Under the pieces are notes generated by a model, which worked only from the letters and a program-made list of their open reading frames with translations, searched no databases and was not told the origin of the DNA. From an uncultured Aquabacterium sp. (GTDB lineage Bacteria > Pseudomonadota > Gammaproteobacteria > Burkholderiales > Burkholderiaceae_C), in contig CALAKR010000434.1 of the NCBI GenBank assembly GCA_937923225.1, positions 1-11,710 on the forward strand: a DNA stretch of 11,710 nt, given 5' to 3'. This document shows positions 7,043 through 11,710 of the stretch, piece by piece. The position numbers were made by a program, and so were the translations under genes. Each line of letters starts with the position of its first letter. Within the stretch, counting starts at the first letter, position 1.

Positions 7043-7690
7043 TCAAGGCGCCAGCCCGCAGCCGCGCAGCACCATGGTCAGCACGTGCTGGGTGGCGCGC
7101 TGCTGATCGGCTGCGGTGAGCGGTCGCCCCTCTGACAGCACCGCGCGCATCTGCACGTCGAAATCGGCGTAGGTCTGGGTGGCGGCCCAGATCGTGAAGA
7201 ACAGGTGGGTGCTGTCCACCGGGGCCATGCGGCCGGCGGCGATCCAGCCGTCGATCACGCGGGCCTTGTCCAGCACCATGGCGCGCAGCTCGGTGTGCAG
7301 GGTCTCGCCCACCACGGGGGCGCCGTGCAGCAGCTCGTTGGCGAACACGCGCGAGGCATCGGGCCGCTCGGCCGACAGCGCCATTTTCAAGCGGATGTAG
7401 CTGCCCAGCGCCTGGGCCGGATCGGCCTCGGGGGTGATCGCGTCCAGCGGCGCCAACCAGTCGTGCAGCACCGCGTCGAGCACGGCGCGGTAGAGATCGC
7501 GCTTGTTGCCGAAGTAATAGTGCAGGTTGGCCTTGGGCAGGCCAGCTTCTTCGGCGATGTCGGCCATCGTGGCGCCTTCGAAGCCGGCGCGTGCGAACAC
7601 GCGCTCGGCGGCCCGAAGGATGGTGGACTGGTTGGCTTGCCGGATCTGCCCCTGGCGGGGCGTGGCGCCGTCAGGGGAGCTCTTGCGCAT
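7043..7690 (-). CDS. TetR-family regulator, RutR-like
   Basis: A 215-residue transcriptional regulator. The N-terminal DNA-binding domain spans about 20-66 (ILRAAERVFARAGFEGATMA, then AEEAGLPKANLHYYFGNK), with the recognition helix around 51-60. The C-terminal ligand domain closely resembles E. coli RutR, as in WLAPLDAI, YIRLKMALS, ASRVFANELLHGAP and FFTIWAATQTYADF, which have near-identical counterparts there. RutR is a TetR-family repressor that responds to uracil and thymine and controls pyrimidine degradation. The gene begins six bases after the stop of the substrate-binding protein and is the last of the transport operon, so it probably regulates that operon and its own synthesis. Its effector is inferred as a pyrimidine-like compound. 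No RutR-like palindrome is visible in the window; the operon promoter lies outside it. Confidence 0.87.
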   Translation of the reverse strand: MRKSSPDGATPRQGQIRQANQSTILRAAERVFARAGFEGATMADIAEEAGLPKANLHYYFGNKRDLYRAVLDAVLHDWLAPLDAITPEADPAQALGSYIRLKMALSAERPDASRVFANELLHGAPVVGETLHTELRAMVLDKARVIDGWIAAGRMAPVDSTHLFFTIWAATQTYADFDVQMRAVLSEGRPLTAADQQRATQHVLTMVLRGCGLAP

Positions 7691-7696
7691 GGGCGC

Positions 7697-8731
7697 TTAT
7701 TTTGCCGCGGCGTCCCACACCAGGTGGCTCATCGCGGCCTTGCCCGGATCCTTCTTGATCACGGGCGAGCTGCCGCCGGCCAGCAGCACCTTCACCGTGC
7801 GCTCATACGCGGCCGGGTCCAGGTAGCCGATCTTGGGCGTGTTGGCATTGCTGATCAGCTTGGCCACGTTCTCCATCTGGCGCTTCTGCACGGCCAGGGT
7901 GGCGCTGCCCGAGGTGTCGTTGGCCACCACGATCTTGGCGGCGCCTTCCGGGTCCTTCACGGCATCGTTCCAGCCCTTGAAGCTGGCCTTGAGGAACTTG
8001 GCCATCTTGGCCACGAAGGCCTTGTCCTTCAGGTTGGGAGCGAGCACGTACAGGCCGTCCTCCAGCGAGGCCACACCTTGGTCCTGGTAGAAGAAGGTGA
8101 CCAAGTCGGTCTCCTTCATGCCCGCGTCGATCACCTGCCAGTACTCGTTGTAGATCATCGTGGAGATGCAGGCCGCCTGGTTCTGCAGCAGCGGATCCAC
8201 GTTGAAGCCCTGCTTGAGGATGGTCACGTCGGTACCAGGCTTGAGGCCCAGCTTGCCCATCCAGTTCAGGAAGGGATATTCATTGCCGCCGTACCACACA
8301 CCCAGGGTCTTGCCCTTGAAGTCCTTGGGGGTGGCCACGCCGCTGGCCTTCTTGCAGGTCAGCATCAGGCCGGATTTGTCGAACACCTGGGCGATGTTGA
8401 CCAGCGGTACGCCGGCCTCGCGCGCGGCCAGGGCATCAGGCATCCAGTTCACGATCACGTCGGCGGACTTGCCGGCGATCACCTGGACGGGCGAGATGTC
8501 GGGGCCGCCGGGCTTGATGGTCACGTCCAGGCCGGCCTCCTTGTAGTAGCCCTTGGCCTGGGCCACGTAGTAGCCGGCGAACTGGGCCTGCGGCACCCAC
8601 TTGAGCTGCAGCGTGATCTTCTCGGCGGCTTGGGCCACCGAGGCCCCCAGGCCCATGGCGCAGGCCAGGGCCAGCAGGCTCGTGCGCGCCAGCGAGGGCA
8701 GACGGGGGCGGGATGTGATCGAACGGTTCAT
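7697..8731 (-). CDS. ABC transporter substrate-binding protein, NMT1/THI5-like
   Basis: A 344-residue periplasmic binding protein. Residues 1-35 form a signal peptide (charged start, LALACAMGLGASVAQA core, likely cleavage after AQA). The mature part opens with ITLQLKWVPQAQFAGYYVAQ and KGYYKEAGLDV, a hallmark of the NMT1/THI5 group that includes ThiY (hydroxymethylpyrimidine), RibY (riboflavin) and related pyrimidine binders. WYGGNEYPFLNWMGKLGL at 146-163 and the Asn/Tyr-rich stretch near 193-197 also fit this group. The start at 8731 has AAGGAG seven bases upstream; the longer frame to 8806 would bury the signal peptide. It delivers ligand to the two permeases encoded upstream. The ligand is inferred as a pyrimidine or a related heterocycle from family and the RutR-like neighbour. 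No thiamine or riboflavin genes are visible to decide. Confidence 0.9.
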   Translation of the reverse strand: MNRSITSRPRLPSLARTSLLALACAMGLGASVAQAAEKITLQLKWVPQAQFAGYYVAQAKGYYKEAGLDVTIKPGGPDISPVQVIAGKSADVIVNWMPDALAAREAGVPLVNIAQVFDKSGLMLTCKKASGVATPKDFKGKTLGVWYGGNEYPFLNWMGKLGLKPGTDVTILKQGFNVDPLLQNQAACISTMIYNEYWQVIDAGMKETDLVTFFYQDQGVASLEDGLYVLAPNLKDKAFVAKMAKFLKASFKGWNDAVKDPEGAAKIVVANDTSGSATLAVQKRQMENVAKLISNANTPKIGYLDPAAYERTVKVLLAGGSSPVIKKDPGKAAMSHLVWDAAAK

Positions 8732-8738
8732 CAAGGGA

Positions 8739-8744
8739 CTCCTT
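8739..8744 (-). promoter_or_regulatory. Strong ribosome-binding site of the substrate-binding protein
   Basis: The minus strand reads AAGGAG seven bases before the ATG at 8731. It is the best Shine-Dalgarno sequence in the window. It fixes the start and suits a binding protein that must be made in excess of its permeases. It lies in the 61-base gap after permease 2. Confidence 0.75.
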
Positions 8745-8792
8745 AGGGTGTGGGGCAAGAAGACACGACAACGCCGCGCCGATGCCTGCTGC

Positions 8793-9998
8793 TCATCGCG
8801 CGACACGCACCGAGGGGTGCCAGAAGTTGACGCGGCGCTCCAGCGCCGCCAGCAGGGCGAACAGGATGGATCCGACCACGCTGGCCACCACGATGGCGGC
8901 CCACACCAGCGGCATGTTCAGGCGCGCGGCTTCGGTGGAGATGCGAAAGCCCAGGCCCATCGTGGGCGAGCCGAAGAACTCGGCCACGATGGCGCCGATC
9001 AAGGCCAGCGTGGCATTGACCTTGAGGGCGTTGAAGATGAAGGGCAGGGCCGCCGGCAGGCGCAGGCTCAGCAGGGTGCGCTGGTAGCCGGCCGCGTAGG
9101 CGTGCATCAGCTCGCGCTCCAGCTTGCCCGTGGCCTGCAGCCCGGCCAGCGTGCTCACCAGCGCGGGGAAGAAGGTCATCAGCGCCACCACGGCGGCCTT
9201 GGAGGGCCAGTCGAAGCCGAACCACATCACTGCGATGGGTGCCACACCCACCAGCGGTACGGTGCTGCTCAGGGACGCCACCGGCAGCAGGCCGCGCTGC
9301 AGCAGGGGCAGCCGGTCGATGGCGATGCCGGTGAGCACGCCCAGGCCGCTGCCCATCACATAGCCGATCAGCACGGCCTTGAGCACGGTCTGCACCAGAT
9401 CGCCACCCAGCGTGCCGGCGTGCTCCCACAAGGCCACGGCGATGGCCGAAGGCGCGGGCAGCAACACGCGGGGCACCGCGAAGCCGGTGACCAGCAATTC
9501 CCAGAACAGCAGGGCCCAGGCACCGAACACGCCAGCCGTGATCCAGCCCGTGATCGGGCCCAGCGTGCTGGGCAGGCTCAGCCGGGCCACGCGGCGCACA
9601 CCGATCACCGCCAGCAGCGCGAGCGCGGCGGTGGCCAGCCAGTAGCCGCTGCCCGGGGTGCTGACCTGGTCGGTGGGGGTGATCACCAGCAGTGCGCCGG
9701 CACCCAGCGCGGTCAGGCCGACCAGGCCCAGCGTGCCTGTTGTACTTGGCGTAGGCCGCAGTGCCCACAGTGCGGCCATCAGCAACGCACCGATGGCCAC
9801 GATCTGCGTGGCCAGCAGCGAGGTGGAGGCGGCAGCGCCACCCACCTGCCACCAGCGCATCGGCGCCAGCGGGTCGGCCTCGCTCACGTCCTGCATCAGC
9901 ACAGGGAAGTTGAGCGACAGCAGCAGCAGGGCGAGCGCGATCACGGCGGCCACGGCGCCGATGGCCTCCGTTTGGCGCGATGTGGTGCGGGCGCTCAT
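8793..9998 (-). CDS. ABC transporter permease with N-terminal membrane extension
   Basis: A 401-residue inner-membrane permease, much longer than the usual 250-280 of this family. Four predicted helices (about 13-31, 60-80, 88-107, 117-134) precede a standard core with six helices (about 150-171, 203-223, 240-262, 266-286, 321-341, 364-386). The core holds the EAA loop, which contacts the ATPase, at 296-324 (HAYAAGYQRTLLSLRLPAAL). LPAPSAIAVALWEH at 180-193 is typical of NMT1/SsuC/TauC-type permeases. Its ATG overlaps the stop of permease 1 as ATGA (9998-9995), so the two are probably translationally coupled. The frame stays open far upstream to 11282, but that part is antisense-free shadow sequence inside permease 1 and the ATPase and is not coding. 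The pair with permease 1 forms the channel. Confidence 0.9.
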   Translation of the reverse strand: MSARTTSRQTEAIGAVAAVIALALLLLSLNFPVLMQDVSEADPLAPMRWWQVGGAAASTSLLATQIVAIGALLMAALWALRPTPSTTGTLGLVGLTALGAGALLVITPTDQVSTPGSGYWLATAALALLAVIGVRRVARLSLPSTLGPITGWITAGVFGAWALLFWELLVTGFAVPRVLLPAPSAIAVALWEHAGTLGGDLVQTVLKAVLIGYVMGSGLGVLTGIAIDRLPLLQRGLLPVASLSSTVPLVGVAPIAVMWFGFDWPSKAAVVALMTFFPALVSTLAGLQATGKLERELMHAYAAGYQRTLLSLRLPAALPFIFNALKVNATLALIGAIVAEFFGSPTMGLGFRISTEAARLNMPLVWAAIVVASVVGSILFALLAALERRVNFWHPSVRVAR

Positions 9999-10894
9999 GC
10001 GCGCCCTCCCGTGGCCTGGCTGCGCTTGCCCAGCGTGGCGATTTCCACACCACGCACTGCGGCGGTCAAGGCCAGCCCCAGCACGGACGCCATCAGCAGT
10101 GCCGACCAGATCTGCACCGTGTTGCCGTAGTACGAGCCCGTCAGCAGCCGGGCGCCCAGCACGGCCTGCGCGCCCGTGGGCAGCGCGGCCACGATGGCGC
10201 CGACCAGCCCGGCCGCGATGCCCACGCGCAGCGCGGGGAACAAGAAGGGCAGCGAGGCTGGCAGCCGCAGCCACCACAGTGTCTGCGCGCGGGTGGCCGC
10301 GTAGGTGTGCATCAGCTCGTTCTCGATCAACTGCGGCGCGCGCAGGCCCTGCACCATCGCCACCGTGACAGGGAAGAAGCACAGGTACATGGCGATCACG
10401 GCCTTGGGCAAGGTGCCGGTGAAGCCCAGGCTGCCCAGCACGATCAGCACGATGGGCGCAATCGCCAGCACCGGCACGGTCTGCGAGGCCACGATCCACG
10501 GCAGCAGCGCGCGCTCCAGTGTGCGCGAGTGCACGATCAGCACGGCCAGCAGCAGGCCCAGCACCGTGCCCATGGCAAAGCCCGCCAGCGTGGCCTCGGC
10601 CGTGACCTTGGTGTGGAAGATCAGGTTGCGGGGTGAATCGATGGGCCAGTCGACCAGGCTGGACCACAGGTCGCGCGCCACCTGGTGCGGCGTGGGCAGC
10701 ACGGGCCGCTGCTGCGACCAGGTGGCGGCCACCAGCTCCTGCGTGGTCCAGCCGGGCTTGAGTTCGCGCTCGATCACGCCGGGCGCGTTGAGCCACACGG
10801 CCAGGGCATACCAGAGCGTCAGCCCCCCCAGCGTCACCAGCAGCACGGGGCCGGCGTCGCGCAAGGTGCGTTGCAACAGTGTGTTCATGCGCAT
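9995..10894 (-). CDS. ABC transporter permease, NMT1-type transporter
   Basis: A 299-residue inner-membrane permease with predicted helices at about 15-35, 102-121, 132-153, 163-183, 221-238 and 262-282. A polar periplasmic segment lies between the first two, containing VLPTPHQVARDLW (65-77), a sequence typical of this permease family. The EAA loop is at 193-222 (ELMHTYAATRAQTLWWLRLP); its usual glycine is replaced by Thr201, while permease 2 keeps it. The gene follows the ATPase gene after 18 bases and overlaps permease 2 by four. ATG codons at 10894 and 10888 are both possible starts and neither has a clear ribosome-binding site. Together with permease 2 it would form a heterodimeric channel served by the ATPase. 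Confidence 0.9.
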   Translation of the reverse strand: MRMNTLLQRTLRDAGPVLLVTLGGLTLWYALAVWLNAPGVIERELKPGWTTQELVAATWSQQRPVLPTPHQVARDLWSSLVDWPIDSPRNLIFHTKVTAEATLAGFAMGTVLGLLLAVLIVHSRTLERALLPWIVASQTVPVLAIAPIVLIVLGSLGFTGTLPKAVIAMYLCFFPVTVAMVQGLRAPQLIENELMHTYAATRAQTLWWLRLPASLPFLFPALRVGIAAGLVGAIVAALPTGAQAVLGARLLTGSYYGNTVQIWSALLMASVLGLALTAAVRGVEIATLGKRSQATGGRA

Positions 10895-10912
10895 GTGCGG
10901 CGGCCTGTGCGC

Positions 10913-11710
10913 TCAATGCCCGTGGCCATCGGCCAGGGCTTCGCGCACCTCGTGCGCCAGCGCGGTGAACTCGGGCGTGTCGCGCAGGGCCAGCGTGCGC
11001 TCGGCAGGCAGCGGGGATTCGATCACCTTGACGATGCGGCCCGGCCGGGGCGACATCACCACGATGCGCGTGGACAGGTACACCGCCTCGGCGATCGAGT
11101 GCGTCACGAACACCACGGTGCGCTGCTCGCGCCGCCACAGTTGCTGCAACTGCTCGTTCAGGCCATCGCGCGTGATCTCGTCGAGCGCGCCGAAGGGCTC
11201 GTCCATCATCAACAGCTTGGGCTCGAAACCCAGTGCCCGCGCGATCGACACGCGCTGCTGCATGCCGCCGGACAACTGCCACGGGTACTTCTTCTCGAAG
11301 CCCGTCAGGCCCACGCGGGCCAGTTGTTCAAGGGCAATGGCCTTGCAGGCCTCGGGCTGTTTGCCCTGGATCTGCAAAGGCAGCATCACATTGGACAGCA
11401 CCGTGCGCCATGGCAGCAGGGCCGGTGCCTGGAACACATAGCCATAGGCGCGTGCCAGGCGGGCATCGTGCGGGCTCAGGCCGTTGACCAGCACCTCGCC
11501 GCTGGTGATGGGTTCCAGGTCGGCGATCACGCGCAGCAAGGTGGTCTTGCCGCAGCCTGAAGGCCCGATCAGCGAGACGAACTCGCCGGGCTGGATGTCC
11601 AGGCTCACCTCGTGCAGCGCGCGCACCGGCGCATCGGGCGCGGGGTAGATCACGCTGGCCTGGCGCACCGACACGGCCGCCCTGGACGAGGACGCGCCAT
11701 GAGACACCAC
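10913..11710 (-). CDS. ABC transporter ATP-binding protein, 5' end at window edge
   Basis: A nearly complete ATPase subunit of at least 265 residues. It has Walker A GPSGCGKTT (49-57), Q-loop Q94 in YVFQAPALLPWRTV, signature LSGGMQQR (146-153), Walker B LLMMDEPFGALD (166-177) with catalytic E171, and the switch H204 in VTHSIAEAVYLS. This set is typical of the SsuB/TauB/ThiZ group that powers NMT1-type importers. The reading frame starts with two GTG codons at the very edge of the window (11710 and 11707). All domains are present, so little or nothing is missing, but the true start may lie outside. It is the first visible gene of the transport operon, and the operon promoter is not in the window. 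Confidence 0.93.
   Translation of the reverse strand: MVSHGASSSRAAVSVRQASVIYPAPDAPVRALHEVSLDIQPGEFVSLIGPSGCGKTTLLRVIADLEPITSGEVLVNGLSPHDARLARAYGYVFQAPALLPWRTVLSNVMLPLQIQGKQPEACKAIALEQLARVGLTGFEKKYPWQLSGGMQQRVSIARALGFEPKLLMMDEPFGALDEITRDGLNEQLQQLWRREQRTVVFVTHSIAEAVYLSTRIVVMSPRPGRIVKVIESPLPAERTLALRDTPEFTALAHEVREALADGHGH

Noticed and set aside
7037..7051. GCGCC-CTCAA-GGCGC hairpin between the convergent membrane-protein and TetR genes, a possible two-way terminator
   Set aside because: Only five pairs, overlapping the TetR stop codon, and no T-run on either side; likely chance in GC-rich sequence.
8397..8412. TTGACCA matching one half of the RutR operator TTGACCA-NN-TGGTCAA
   Set aside because: The second half does not match, and it lies inside the coding sequence of the binding protein.
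7205..8746. Open plus-strand frame of 513 codons antisense to the TetR and binding-protein genes
   Set aside because: It spans two real genes and their junction and is His/Gly/Leu-rich without motifs. Both opposite-strand genes have clear families.
8601..10130. Open plus-strand frame of 509 codons antisense to the binding protein and permeases
   Set aside because: Gln/His/Arg/Gly-rich low-information sequence opposite membrane-protein genes; typical high-GC artefact.
9999..11282. Upstream continuation of the permease 2 frame, which could suggest an 829-residue fusion protein
   Set aside because: The added 428 residues are an out-of-frame reading of permease 1 and the ATPase, rich in Arg and Ala with no domain. 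The ATGA overlap start at 9998 is clear.

Overview
The window is very GC-rich and densely coded. Protein style and gene content suggest a betaproteobacterium of the order Burkholderiales (Comamonadaceae/Sphaerotilaceae-like). This is inferred from protein resemblance only; no rRNA or other marker gene is present.

Left part (about 1-6070): the window opens with the 3' end of a plus-strand lipoprotein gene with an Ala/Pro-rich tail (1-399). Facing it is a three-gene minus-strand signalling operon, read right to left. It starts with a large membrane hybrid histidine kinase (CHASE3-like sensor, HAMP, GAF, HisKA/HATPase, three receiver domains; 6066-2482). A CheR-type SAM-dependent methyltransferase follows (2441-1590), then a soluble receiver plus histidine kinase protein (1565-231). 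The gaps are 40 and 24 bases. No CheB methylesterase, chemoreceptor, CheW or HPt gene is visible. The last kinase gene runs 169 bases into the lipoprotein gene tail-to-tail, although its recognisable kinase domain ends almost exactly where the lipoprotein gene ends.

Middle part (about 6070-7040): a small YkgJ-type cysteine-cluster protein lies on the minus strand (6569-6249). It is divergent from a 73-residue membrane protein with two predicted helices on the plus strand (6770-6991). The gaps of 182 and 200 bases on either side of YkgJ hold only weak promoter- and hairpin-like signals.

Right part (7043-11710): a five-gene minus-strand transport operon, read right to left. It encodes an ABC ATPase, permease 1, permease 2 (ATGA overlap with permease 1), an exported NMT1/THI5-type substrate-binding protein, and a TetR-family regulator that closely resembles RutR. 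The combination predicts uptake of a pyrimidine or related heterocycle under local repressor control; the ligand itself is inference. Permease 2 carries an unusual extra N-terminal block of about four membrane helices.

No RNA genes, insertion sequences, CRISPR arrays or clear phage genes were seen. No stretch longer than 300 bases lacks a gene. The most unusual elements are the CheR-containing kinase operon without CheB, the kinase/lipoprotein antisense overlap and the extended ABC permease.
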